A DNA stretch of 64,000 nucleotides from Burkholderiales bacterium JOSHI_001 (GTDB lineage: Bacteria; Pseudomonadota; Gammaproteobacteria; Burkholderiales; Burkholderiaceae_C). This document shows positions 26,206 through 34,237 of this stretch, piece after piece. The number at the start of each line of letters is the position of its first letter. The stretch's first letter is position 1. The stretch spans positions 3,000,090-3,064,089 of the forward strand of contig CM001438.1 of the NCBI GenBank assembly GCA_000244995.1, written 5' to 3'. Under the pieces are notes generated by a model, which was not told where the DNA came from, searched no databases, and worked only from the letters and a program-made list of their open reading frames with translations. Both the position numbers and the translations under genes were made by a program.

Positions 26206-26952
26206 CTACGCCTTCGGCAGCGACGCGATTCGAGCCGCGACAACGTCCCACTGGACGTTCTGGAAGAACGCGTCGATGTACTTGGCCGCAGCCGCGCCGA
26301 AATCCATCTGGTACGAGTGCTCGTACATATCCATCACCAGAATCGGCGTGGTGGCAGCGGGACCGTGGGCGTGGTCGGCCAGCCAATAGTTTTCGAGCTG
26401 GCGTGTGTGCTGGTTGAACCCGAGCATCACCCAGCCGGAGCCGCCACCGAGGCCCGCGCCGATCTTGCGGAATTCAGTCTCCCAAGCATCGAAGCTGCCA
26501 AAGGCTTGGGCAATGGCCTGGCGCTCGGGTGCACCGGCCTTGCCGCTGCCGCCGAGGTTGTCGAAGTAGTGCTCGTGGAAGACCACCGAGCCGGTGCGCA
26601 GCAGGTGCTCGCGCTTCAGATCGTTGTAGACGTAGGGCGGCAGGTCCTTGTCCGCCAGCGCCTCGCCCAGGCGCTTCTTCACGACGGCCAGGGCCTTCAC
26701 CGAGCCGCCGTAGTTGTTCTCCCAGTGCGATCGGATCAGGCGCTCGGACAGCCCGGTGAGCTTGGCCGGGTCGAACGCCAGGGGTTTGAGTTTGTCGCTG
26801 GTCTGAAACGCGGGGGCGGTACTCATGGCGGTCTCCTTCGATGCATCGGTGGGTGTGGCGGCGCTGGCCGCCGCAGAAAGAGCGAGCGACCCGGCGCCGG
26901 CGGCGGCGGTCGCCATGAAATCGCGGCGTGAGGGTTTCGTGTCTTCGTTCAT
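26206..26952 (-). CDS. chrC: Fe/Mn superoxide dismutase with Tat signal (ChrC-like)
   Basis: A 248-residue enzyme. Residues 1-32 hold a twin-arginine signal (SRRDFMATAAAGAGSLAL), so it is exported folded. The mature part has the SOD blocks HWENNYGG, FHEHYFDNLGG, GSGWVMLGF and the C-terminal metal site VMDMYEHSYQMDFGA. It removes superoxide. In known chromate-resistance clusters (chrBACF) chrC encodes a superoxide dismutase that counters the oxygen radicals formed during chromate reduction, and the neighbours here are chrB and chrA. The start at 26952 is chosen because it leaves the Tat motif near the N-terminus. Confidence 0.88.
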   Translation of the reverse strand: MNEDTKPSRRDFMATAAAGAGSLALSAAASAATPTDASKETAMSTAPAFQTSDKLKPLAFDPAKLTGLSERLIRSHWENNYGGSVKALAVVKKRLGEALADKDLPPYVYNDLKREHLLRTGSVVFHEHYFDNLGGSGKAGAPERQAIAQAFGSFDAWETEFRKIGAGLGGGSGWVMLGFNQHTRQLENYWLADHAHGPAATTPILVMDMYEHSYQMDFGAAAAKYIDAFFQNVQWDVVAARIASLPKA

Positions 26953-27009
26953 ATCGGTGTCCTCAGAACGAGGCCCTGAACCAGGGCCAAAACGGGGAGC
27001 CATCAAGGC

Positions 27010-27441
27010 TCATTTCTTCTGGACCTGTGATTGGCACCACGCATAGAGGGCGTCGTACATGACCAGGCCATGGCGGAGCATCTCGTGGTCGTCCGCGAAG
27101 TTGTGTGACAAGCCGAGCGAGATCGCATAGAGGCCTGCCGATTGCGCCGTCAGGTCGAGGCGTGAGGTGTCGGCGCCACGCACGATGGCGGCCAGTTGCT
27201 GGAGCGCGGGGTCGTCAAGCCGGTGCTTCTTGATGAAGGCATCGAAGCTGCACTGGTCGCCGACATGGGTCATTTCCACACCGGGCACGTCATACGGTGT
27301 CGCGCCGGTGTCGGCCGCGACCTTCAGCACCTGATCGCCGGGCACGTAGAGGAACTCGGGCTCCTTGTCGATGAACCTCGCGATCAGCCAGGGGCAGGCG
27401 ATGCGGTCGATCTTCGGACGTTCACGGGTGATCCACTTCAT
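27010..27441 (-). CDS. ChrB C-terminal-domain protein (ChrF-like)
   Basis: A 143-residue protein matching only the C-terminal domain of ChrB: WITRERPKIDRIACPWLIAR, then RFIDKEPEFLYVP, HVGDQCSFDAFIKKHRLDDP and the HNFADDHEML tail. The full ChrB upstream (29105-30097) has the same domain at its C-terminus (RPWVDRVGSAWLIRRFID). It is probably an accessory sensor or regulator of the chromate operon. Whether it is the ChrF of other clusters is uncertain. Confidence 0.78.
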   Translation of the reverse strand: MKWITRERPKIDRIACPWLIARFIDKEPEFLYVPGDQVLKVAADTGATPYDVPGVEMTHVGDQCSFDAFIKKHRLDDPALQQLAAIVRGADTSRLDLTAQSAGLYAISLGLSHNFADDHEMLRHGLVMYDALYAWCQSQVQKK

Positions 27442-27469
27442 GCGTTGACTCCTCGGCGTTGGCGGTGCT

Positions 27470-27910
27470 TCAGCGTTTGGCGGCGCTGTCGAACAGGTGG
27501 GCGTCGGCGCCGCCACGCACGAAGCCTTGGTAGACCACCCGCTTCATGTCGTCCACGTACTGCATCTGACCCGCCTGGCGCTGCACCGCGTAGCAAATCG
27601 CTTCGGTCTTGCTGATCTGCGGTTTGAGCAGACAGAGTTGGTTGTGCTGCACAGACCATTGGCCGAGCCGATCGCGACCACTCTCCTGCAGCATCACGCG
27701 CCCATCAGGCAGGTAGTGATGCCCCCAGTGGTGGTCATCGGTCACGTGCTTCCTGCTCACGGCAGCGGTGATCTGGGCGGCCTTCAGTTCTTTGAACGCC
27801 CCGTCGTCTGCGAAGGCCAGCGTGGATGCCGACGCGACGAAGATGCCGGCCCAACCGAACGCCCTCGTGCCGAAGCTCGGCAACGTTGGAGGGGCAGGGT
27901 TCGAATGCAT
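27470..27910 (-). CDS. Exported protein of unknown function in chromate operon
   Basis: A 146-residue protein with a hydrophobic N-terminal export segment (FGWAGIFVASASTLAFA, about 18-34) and a mature part of about 110 residues with a HHWGHHYLPDGR patch (about 60-71), two cysteines and a basic end. I do not recognise the family. It is 10 bases downstream of chrA and 28 before the ChrB-C-domain gene, so it is part of the same transcript. The His patch could bind metal; this is only a suggestion. Confidence 0.65.
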   Translation of the reverse strand: MHSNPAPPTLPSFGTRAFGWAGIFVASASTLAFADDGAFKELKAAQITAAVSRKHVTDDHHWGHHYLPDGRVMLQESGRDRLGQWSVQHNQLCLLKPQISKTEAICYAVQRQAGQMQYVDDMKRVVYQGFVRGGADAHLFDSAAKR

Positions 27911-27920
27911 GGGGCTGCAA

Positions 27921-29108
27921 TCAGGCGTGGTGCATCAATGGGTACAGCACCAAGCCGGCTAGCGCTGCGACCACCACGACCACAGGCTCGGGAAGCTTCT
28001 TGAAGCGCCAAAGCACACCGACCGTGATGAGTGCCAAGGCGGCAGTGGCGATGTCTGTGATGGACCGCTGGCCGATCACGATCACCGCTCCGGTGATCGC
28101 TCCGATGGCAGCAGCAGTGACCCCGTCAACGAAGGCGACGATGCCGGGCCGCTTGCCATGCTTCTTGAAGTACGGCGCCGGCAGGATGGTGAACAGGTAG
28201 CAGGGAATGAAGGTACCGGCCGCTGCCACGACTGAGCCCCAAAAGCCCGCAACCAGGTAGCCGATGAAGCCTGTAGTGATGACGACTGGTCCGGGCGTGA
28301 TCATCGCCACCGCCACCGCATCGACGAATTGCCGGTCAGTCAGCCAGTGATACTCCTGGACCACGCCACCGTAGAGGAACGGCACGATCGCGAGACCGCT
28401 ACCGAACACGAAGCTGCCGGCATAGGCGAAGTACGCGCCGATCTGGCCGAGCTTGTGCCAGTCCAGCGCGTCAATGGCAAAGAAGGCGACGATGGGCGCC
28501 ACAAAGCTGTTCACCGAGCCGCCGAACCACGACTTCGGCGGTGCGCGCAGCAGCCAGACCAGAACGCCGGCGCCGAGGAAAATCCACACGATCTCGGACT
28601 TGGTGATCACCGTCACGGCGGCGCTGACCAAAAAGATCGCCCAGAGCAGCTTATCCTTGCCGATGTTCTTGGTGGTGAGCTTGTAGGCGCTCATCGCGAT
28701 GATGCCGATCACCGCCGCGCCGACGCCGTAGAACACCGCCTGCATCCAGGCGATACCACCGAAGGCGGTGTAGACCGCGCCGATGGCGACGACCATCAGG
28801 AAAGACGGCAGCACGAAGGCCAAGCCGACAAGCGTGGCGCCCCGAACGCGGTAGTGCACGTAGCCGAGGTAGATCGCCAGTTGCGCGGCCAGCGGGCCCG
28901 GCATCAACTGCGCCAGCGCCATGCCTTCCTTGTAGTCGCTCTCCGATATCCAGTGCCGCTTTTCGATCAGGTCGCGGTACATGTAGCCGACCAGCGCCAC
29001 CGGACCACCGAAGCCCCAGGTGCCCAGCGCCAGCATGTAGCGCACGAGTTGCCAGAGCGTGTAGGAGGCGGGTGCCGAGGCTTCGGTGGTCGGTGTTGCG
29101 TCGGTCAT
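27921..29108 (-). CDS. chrA: Chromate efflux transporter ChrA
   Basis: A 395-residue CHR-superfamily antiporter that expels chromate from the cytoplasm. It has two homologous halves: LGTWGFGGPVALVGYMYRDL (about 29-48) with AQLMPGPLAAQLAIYLG in the first, and FVFGSGLAIVPFLYGG with AVAMITPGPVVITTGFIGYL in the second. These paired FGG/PGP motifs are diagnostic. The start overlaps the chrB stop by four bases. It is the core of the resistance operon. Confidence 0.93.
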   Translation of the reverse strand: MTDATPTTEASAPASYTLWQLVRYMLALGTWGFGGPVALVGYMYRDLIEKRHWISESDYKEGMALAQLMPGPLAAQLAIYLGYVHYRVRGATLVGLAFVLPSFLMVVAIGAVYTAFGGIAWMQAVFYGVGAAVIGIIAMSAYKLTTKNIGKDKLLWAIFLVSAAVTVITKSEIVWIFLGAGVLVWLLRAPPKSWFGGSVNSFVAPIVAFFAIDALDWHKLGQIGAYFAYAGSFVFGSGLAIVPFLYGGVVQEYHWLTDRQFVDAVAVAMITPGPVVITTGFIGYLVAGFWGSVVAAAGTFIPCYLFTILPAPYFKKHGKRPGIVAFVDGVTAAAIGAITGAVIVIGQRSITDIATAALALITVGVLWRFKKLPEPVVVVVAALAGLVLYPLMHHA

Positions 29109-30097
29109 CGCGTGTTTCCTTTGTTGTTGTCCTTGCCGCGCCCGGCCTCGCGCTCGAAGTGCGCATAGAGCGAGTCGAGGACAGTGCTGATTTCCGCAAG
29201 TAGGGCGTCGTCATCGGCGACGCGTTCGTGCGCACCGGACAGCACGGCCTCCAGTCCCTTGGCTTCGGCCACCGGTTCACCACCGATGTCCAGCGAGTGC
29301 ACGATGGCCGCCATGCGCATCAGCGCCGCGTTGTCCTCCAGGCCGAAACTGGCCATCAGGGTCTCGAAGGTGACGCGGTCGTCGACGTGCGTGAAAGTGG
29401 CGCCGTCGAAATCGAAACCGAGCGCGCTCTTCGGACAGTCCGATGGCTTGGCCAGCCAACGGAACCGCGCCTTCGTGTCGATGAAACGACGGATCAGCCA
29501 GGCGCTTCCGACTCGGTCTACCCAGGGGCGACGGCGCGTGGCCCAGGTCCGCCCCTGGTACTTGGTGGCGTCGAGTAGCGGGACTCGGCCTCGGGTGGGA
29601 TGTGGCTCGTCCGGCGACAACAGGCTATCGATGCGTTTGTTCAGATCGGTCCACGCCGCTTCGGCCTCGACACTCGCTTCGCTGGGGAAGAAGTCGATCG
29701 CCTTCGTGGCATCGAACTCGCGCTGCAGCTTCCGTTGCAAACGCGCGAGTTCGGGCGCTCCGAGCTGCGCGAGGCCACGATTCGCTTCCTTCCAGCCCTT
29801 GCGCAACTCGGCGTATTCCTCGCTGCGGTCGAACAGCTGGCGGTAGGCTGCAGCTTCGTCCGCCGAGCGTGGTTGCACGGCCATGAGCCAGGCGTTGCCG
29901 CCTTCGCCCGTGCATTCGTTGGCCAGTTCCTGAAGCGCCTGCTCGTGTTCGGCATTCGCAGGCAGCAGGTACGCACCGTCACGCAAGGCCATGCAGCCCA
30001 GCGCCTTGAGCGCACGCCAGATGCGCATGCGCGCCGTGGCGCTCGACGTGGGGAGCGAGACGATCAGCAGGAGCCACGACAGGCTTGAAGCGCTCAT
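29105..30097 (-). CDS. chrB: Chromate-responsive regulator ChrB
   Basis: A 330-residue protein with an N-terminal winged-helix-like domain (LLLIVSLPTSSATARMRIWR, about 8-27) and a C-terminal ChrB domain (RPWVDRVGSAWLIRRFID; HVDDRVTFETLMASFGLED). ChrB represses chr operons and releases them on chromate exposure. The start at 30097 fits family N-termini; an in-frame ATG at 30133 has a better ribosome-binding sequence (AGGG at eight bases) and would add 12 residues. It is the first gene of a seven-gene minus-strand operon reaching to 25045 and is divergent from an MFS gene. Confidence 0.88.
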   Translation of the reverse strand: MSASSLSWLLLIVSLPTSSATARMRIWRALKALGCMALRDGAYLLPANAEHEQALQELANECTGEGGNAWLMAVQPRSADEAAAYRQLFDRSEEYAELRKGWKEANRGLAQLGAPELARLQRKLQREFDATKAIDFFPSEASVEAEAAWTDLNKRIDSLLSPDEPHPTRGRVPLLDATKYQGRTWATRRRPWVDRVGSAWLIRRFIDTKARFRWLAKPSDCPKSALGFDFDGATFTHVDDRVTFETLMASFGLEDNAALMRMAAIVHSLDIGGEPVAEAKGLEAVLSGAHERVADDDALLAEISTVLDSLYAHFEREAGRGKDNNKGNTR

Positions 30098-30189
30098 GTA
30101 GCGAAGCATACGATAATGTAGAGTTAGCGACATGACTCCAGCCCTACTTTCGGCGAGGCAACTGGCGAAGCTGCCCTTGAGGCGTTTGC
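30098..30189. promoter_or_regulatory. Divergent promoter region between chrB and MFS gene
   Basis: An A+T-rich patch GCATACGATAATGTAG (30104-30119) reads CATTAT on the minus strand as a possible -10 for chrB. ATGTAG occurs twice, 20 bases apart (30096 and 30116). The plus-strand gene has its ribosome binding site TGAGG close to its ATG. No clear -35 is seen. Confidence 0.3.
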
Positions 30190-31449
30190 ATGACTGACGA
30201 CCAGCCTCGCGGATCGGGGCGCGGACCGATCACCCGGCTGCTGTTGCCGTCGGACGTGGACCTCAGCGCGCTGTCCCTGGTGGCTGCCCGAGCGCTGCGG
30301 GCGCTCGCCGACGGCTACATGGCGGTGTTGCTGCCGGCATACCTGCTGTCGATCGGCCTGGGCACGCTGGAAGTCGGCGTCATCGCGACGACGACCATGC
30401 TGGGCTCGGCCTTGGCGACGGTGGCCGTTGGTGCGTGGGGACACCGGTTTGCATCGGGACGCCTGCTCCGAGGCGCCGCGCTCTTGATGGCCGCCACCGG
30501 TTTGGGATTTGCAGGGCTCTCGTCGTTCTGGCCCTTGCTGCTGGTTGCCTTCGTCGGCACGCTCAACCCCAGTTCGGGCGACGTGAGCGTGTTCCTGCCG
30601 CTGGAGCACGCGCGTCTTGCCAGCGCCGCCAGCGGGCATGCGCGAACCGCCTTGTTCGCGCGGTACAGCGTCGTGGGTGCCTTGTGTGCCGCAGTCGGTG
30701 CGCTTGGTGCGGGCTTGCCAGACTGGCTGGCCAGTCATACCGGTGTGGCGCACGTCGTCACGTTGCGCGCCATGTTCTTGCTCTATGGCGTCATCGGCCT
30801 TCTCATCTGGGGGCTCTACCGCCAGCCGGTCGTGAGCAAGGCCGTGAACGAGCCGCCTCCAACGGCTGCGCCGCTCGGTCCGTCACGTCGCATCGTTGTA
30901 CGGCTCGCCGCCCTGTTCAGCGTCGACGCCTTCGCGGGTGGCCTGGTCGTGAATTCATTGATGGCGCTGTGGCTGCTGCAGCGCTTCGGGCTATCGCTCG
31001 CGCAGGCCGGCGCATTCTTCTTCTGGGCGGGGTTGCTGAGCGCCGGGTCGCAACTGGCCGCTCCGTTTGTAGCGCGACGGTTTGGCTTGCTGAACACGAT
31101 GGTGTTCACGCACATCCCTGCGAACGTCTGCCTCGTGCTGGCTGCGTTGGCGCCGAACCTGTACGTCGCGCTGGCACTGCTGTTCGTGCGCAGCGCCTTG
31201 TCGCAGATGGACGTGCCGACGCGCACGGCCTACGTGATGGCCGTCGTGACGCCTGCGGAGAGGCCGGCGGCAGCCAGTTTCACGGCGGTGCCGAGAAGTC
31301 TGGCTGGGGCATTGAGCCCGACGATCAGCGGAGCCCTGTTCGCCGCAGGATTTGTCTCCCTGCCTCTCGTTGCCTGCGGTGTGCTCAAGATCGCGTACGA
31401 CCTGGCGTTGTGGCGTGGCATGCGGGGCGAGCACTTGCCGGGTGAATAG
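30190..31449 (+). CDS. MFS transporter
   Basis: A 419-residue twelve-helix permease of the major facilitator superfamily. The N-half loop GAWGHRFASGRLLRGAALLM (about 83-102) corresponds to the loop 2-3 motif. A cytoplasmic loop (VVSKAVNEPPPTAAPLG, about 215-232) splits the halves, and RSALSQMDVPTRTAYVMAVV lies in the C-half. TGAGG precedes the ATG. It is divergent from chrB; similar MFS genes occur beside chr genes in other bacteria, but the substrate is not known. Confidence 0.82.
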   Translation: MTDDQPRGSGRGPITRLLLPSDVDLSALSLVAARALRALADGYMAVLLPAYLLSIGLGTLEVGVIATTTMLGSALATVAVGAWGHRFASGRLLRGAALLMAATGLGFAGLSSFWPLLLVAFVGTLNPSSGDVSVFLPLEHARLASAASGHARTALFARYSVVGALCAAVGALGAGLPDWLASHTGVAHVVTLRAMFLLYGVIGLLIWGLYRQPVVSKAVNEPPPTAAPLGPSRRIVVRLAALFSVDAFAGGLVVNSLMALWLLQRFGLSLAQAGAFFFWAGLLSAGSQLAAPFVARRFGLLNTMVFTHIPANVCLVLAALAPNLYVALALLFVRSALSQMDVPTRTAYVMAVVTPAERPAAASFTAVPRSLAGALSPTISGALFAAGFVSLPLVACGVLKIAYDLALWRGMRGEHLPGE

Positions 31450-31511
31450 GAACCCGCAGCCTCGACACGCTGACAGAGGGTGCCTGGAGCGGTCGATCGC
31501 CAATGTCGGCA

Positions 31512-31616
31512 GATGGCCGGGAATGCCGAAGGCGAATGGCTGCAGTGGAGCATCCCCAAAATTGATGACGGCTTCAGGGCAGCGAGACCGCGGACCTTGT
31601 CGACAAGCCGCGACCC
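31512..31616 (+). repeat. 105-bp direct repeat, copy 1 (IS91-element end sequence)
   Basis: Bases 31512-31616 are identical to 44301-44405 (GATGGCCGGG ... CCGCGACCC), in the same orientation, 12.8 kb apart. Copy 2 lies upstream of the integrase/HUH-transposase genes, so the repeat is probably a transposon end. Here it stands alone in the 359-base gap between the MFS gene and the metal-efflux operon; I see no gene in that gap. Beyond the identical core only scattered similarity continues to about 31650. Confidence 0.9.
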
Positions 31617-31808
31617 TTAGCCGACCGACACCGCCGCGAGAACCTGACATTCGGCCATTGGCTGTGAGCTGTTGGGTGGCGTTCGACGACTGGGCCGCGA
31701 CCTCGTGCGACTACGATGCCTGCCGACCGAGACGCATGACCTCCCCGCGTGCGGTCGAAACCCACAACCCCCTCGGGCGGGAACCCTCTTCAGTACACTT
31801 GGACGCCC

Positions 31809-32162
31809 ATGCGCCGTTCCGCCGTCCTCCTCGTCATGCTGTTTGCCATGCTCTGGCAATCTGTGGCACTGGCACGTCCAGGCTCGACGGTGAATGCCCT
31901 GGCCGACCTGGAGCACGCCGCGCTGCACTGGCAGGAAGAAGGCCACCATCACCATGAGGATGGGTCTTACCACCTGGACGATTCGAACGAATCGGTTCAG
32001 CACGTGCTCATCGACCACGTGAGCGTGACCGCAGCGATCCTCATCACGCCCTCGCACGAATTCCCTCCCCTGGGTTCGGCCGTCCCTGGCGGCTTGCGCG
32101 AGGCCTCTGTGCCAGAACCCGACCTCGAAGGCCCGCTCAGGCCGCCTCGGTTCCGCTCCTGA
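31809..32162 (+). CDS. Small exported His-rich protein, CzcI-like, at head of RND efflux operon
   Basis: A 117-residue protein with a signal peptide (RRSAVLLVMLFAMLWQSVALA, residues 2-22) and a mature part with a metal-type cluster EEGHHHHEDGSYHLDD (about 43-58) and a Pro-rich end. Small periplasmic proteins of this kind (CzcI/CnrY-like position) precede czcCBA-type operons. A TACACT (31794-31799) resembles a -10 but is too close to the ATG for a normal leader. Function as a metal-binding or regulatory protein is inferred. Confidence 0.65.
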   Translation: MRRSAVLLVMLFAMLWQSVALARPGSTVNALADLEHAALHWQEEGHHHHEDGSYHLDDSNESVQHVLIDHVSVTAAILITPSHEFPPLGSAVPGGLREASVPEPDLEGPLRPPRFRS

Positions 32163-32297
32163 CCCGCCTTCGCGGCGGGCGTCCACCCATGGACGCCCGG
32201 CCCGCCGCCCCGGCACCCCACGCAAGCGATCGTCCGCCAATGGCGTGACCTGAACTCGCGTTCGGCCGGCCCCGGCTGTTCAAATGTCAGGACCATC

Positions 32298-33584
32298 GTG
32301 AAACCTCTACCCTGGCTGTCTGCCTGCGTCATCGCGGGCAGCCTGGCCGGCGGGCCCGTCTGGGCCCAGCCTGCCGCATCACCGGAGGGCTCCCAGGCCG
32401 CCCTCCCATCCCTGTCTGGCCCGGCCTCCGGAACAGCCGCCGGAAGCGTCACCCTGCGCGCGGCGCTGGACGCCGCCTGGCAACGCGCCGTCGCCGCCCG
32501 TGAGAGCGAAGGCCAGCGCCGCCGCGCCGATGCGGACCGCGCAACCGCGGGCAGCTTCTGGGCGGCGCCACCCTCTCTGGAACTGAGCCACCGCAACGAC
32601 CGCCTGCAGAGCAACGCCGGCCGGCGCGAGACCGAGATCGGCGTGGCCGTTCCGCTGTGGCTGCCCGGTCAACGGGCAGCGCGCGCAGGCACTGCGGACG
32701 CCACCGCAGCCCAGGCCTTGGCCGCCGAACAAGTGGCCCGTCTGCGCCTGGCCGGTGAACTGCGCGAAGCGGCATGGCAGATCGCCGCGGCCCAGGCCGA
32801 ACTCGCCCAGGCCGACACCCAGGCCCAGGGATTGAAGCAACTCGCCGACGATGTCGAGCGCCGTGTGCGCGCCGGTGACCTGGCGCGTGCCGACGCCCTG
32901 GCCGCGCAGGCCGAACAGCTGGCCGCTGCCGCGCTGCAGTCCGAGGTGCGTCAGCGCATGCAGGCGGCACGCACCCGCTGGACGCTGCTGACCGGACTGA
33001 CGGCCGCGCCCGATCTGATGGCAGCTGCCAACGACGCAACGCCGACCTCAGCCGTACCGCACCCGGAGCTGCAACTCGCCAGCCAGTCCACCGAAGTGGC
33101 ACGCCAGCGCGTGGAACTGATGCGCCGCTCACGACGCGACGCGCCCGAGCTGACCGTCGGCGTGAGGCAGGACGTCCCGGGCCGGGCCGAATCCTCGCAA
33201 GGCAGCCTCGTGGTCGGACTGCGCCTGCCCTTCGGCACCGACGACCGCAACCGGCCGCTGGAAGCAGCGGCACTGAGCGAGCTGGACGTGGCCCAGACCC
33301 ACGAGCAGCGCCTTCGTGAGCGAGTGGACAGCGACACCGCTGCCGCACGCGATGCGTTGCGCGCGGCGCAGGCGCAGCTCGACGCCGAGACCACTCGCGC
33401 CCGCCTGCTGCGCGAACGCGCCGCGCTGATCGACAAGTCCTACCGTGCCGGCGAGACGCCGCTGCCCGACCTACTGCGCGCGCTCGCCGCCGCGGCACAG
33501 GCCGACAGCGCCGCCGCCCGCCAGACCGCCGCGCTGGGCCTCGCCCGCGCGCGCCTCCAACAAACCCTCGGACTCCTGCCATGA
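32298..33584 (+). CDS. czcC: Outer-membrane efflux protein, TolC/CzcC family
   Basis: A 428-residue exported protein (signal peptide 1-23, SACVIAGSLAGGPVWA). The two long coiled-coil repeats of the TolC fold are clear: AQALAAEQVARLRLAGELRE... (about 135-235) and QTHEQRLRERVDSDTAAARD... (about 330-400). It forms the outer-membrane duct of a tripartite metal exporter with the adaptor and RND pump encoded downstream. Its stop overlaps the next ATG by four bases. Substrate specificity is set by the pump, so czcC is a family name only. Confidence 0.85.
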   Translation: MKPLPWLSACVIAGSLAGGPVWAQPAASPEGSQAALPSLSGPASGTAAGSVTLRAALDAAWQRAVAARESEGQRRRADADRATAGSFWAAPPSLELSHRNDRLQSNAGRRETEIGVAVPLWLPGQRAARAGTADATAAQALAAEQVARLRLAGELREAAWQIAAAQAELAQADTQAQGLKQLADDVERRVRAGDLARADALAAQAEQLAAAALQSEVRQRMQAARTRWTLLTGLTAAPDLMAAANDATPTSAVPHPELQLASQSTEVARQRVELMRRSRRDAPELTVGVRQDVPGRAESSQGSLVVGLRLPFGTDDRNRPLEAAALSELDVAQTHEQRLRERVDSDTAAARDALRAAQAQLDAETTRARLLRERAALIDKSYRAGETPLPDLLRALAAAAQADSAAARQTAALGLARARLQQTLGLLP

Positions 33585-34237
33585 ACCTGCTTCACACCCG
33601 CTGCGCGCCGCAGCACCTGATGGCCGCTGCCCTGAGTGCGCTGCTGGTCGCTACCTCATCCGCCATGGCCGCCCCCGGCGCGCACGGACCCAACGGCGAA
33701 CACCTGGACGCCCCGACCACGATGCGTGCCGCTTCGGCCCTGCCCCGCGTCGAAGCCAAGTCCGAGGCCTTCGAACTGGTCGCCGAACTGCGCCCCGGCG
33801 AGTTGGCGATCGTCGTCGACCGCTACGAAACCAACGAGCCCGTGCTCGGCGCCAAGCTCGAGGTCGAGAGCGGTGCGCTCAAGGCAGTCGCTGCCTTCCG
33901 CGCCGAGCAGGGCGACTACGCCGTCACCGACGCGGCCATACTGAAGGCACTGGCGGCCCCCGGTGAACATGGCCTCGTGTTCACGCTGGTCGCCGGCAAG
34001 GACAGCGACCTGCTCGACGGCACGCTGGTCGGCGCCGCAGGTCGCGTGGTCACTGCCGCCGCAAAAGACGACCACGGACACGTCCATGGGGGAGATGACC
34101 ACGGGCACGGTCACGACCACGAACTGGAACGTGCCGCCTGGATCGGCGCCGGTGTCGCGGCCCTGGGCCTGATCGGCGGCATCGCCTGGTGGCGCCAGCG
34201 CCGCCGCGATGCGGGCAAGCTGCAGGGAGGTCTGTGA
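33581..34237 (+). CDS. Periplasmic metal-binding accessory protein with C-terminal membrane anchor
   Basis: A 218-residue protein: signal peptide ending in ...SSAMA, then [14 protein letters not shown] (about 32-45), an antiparallel-beta-like domain (about 60-160), a His/Asp/Gly cluster DDHGHVHGGDDHGHGHDH (about 166-183) and a single membrane helix (AAWIGAGVAALGLIGGIAWW) followed by basic residues. The [13 protein letters not shown] segment recurs just after the signal peptide of the next gene, the adaptor. It overlaps both neighbours, so it is a stable part of this operon. It probably captures metal ions and hands them to the pump; that is inference. Confidence 0.75.
   Translation: MNLLHTRCAPQHLMAAALSALLVATSSAMAAPGAHGPNGEHLDAPTTMRAASALPRVEAKSEAFELVAELRPGELAIVVDRYETNEPVLGAKLEVESGALKAVAAFRAEQGDYAVTDAAILKALAAPGEHGLVFTLVAGKDSDLLDGTLVGAAGRVVTAAAKDDHGHVHGGDDHGHGHDHELERAAWIGAGVAALGLIGGIAWWRQRRRDAGKLQGGL

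Noticed and set aside
31794-31799. TACACT as the -10 element of the metal-efflux operon
   Set aside because: It lies only nine bases before the ATG and has no matching -35, so a normal leader could not be made; kept only as a remark.
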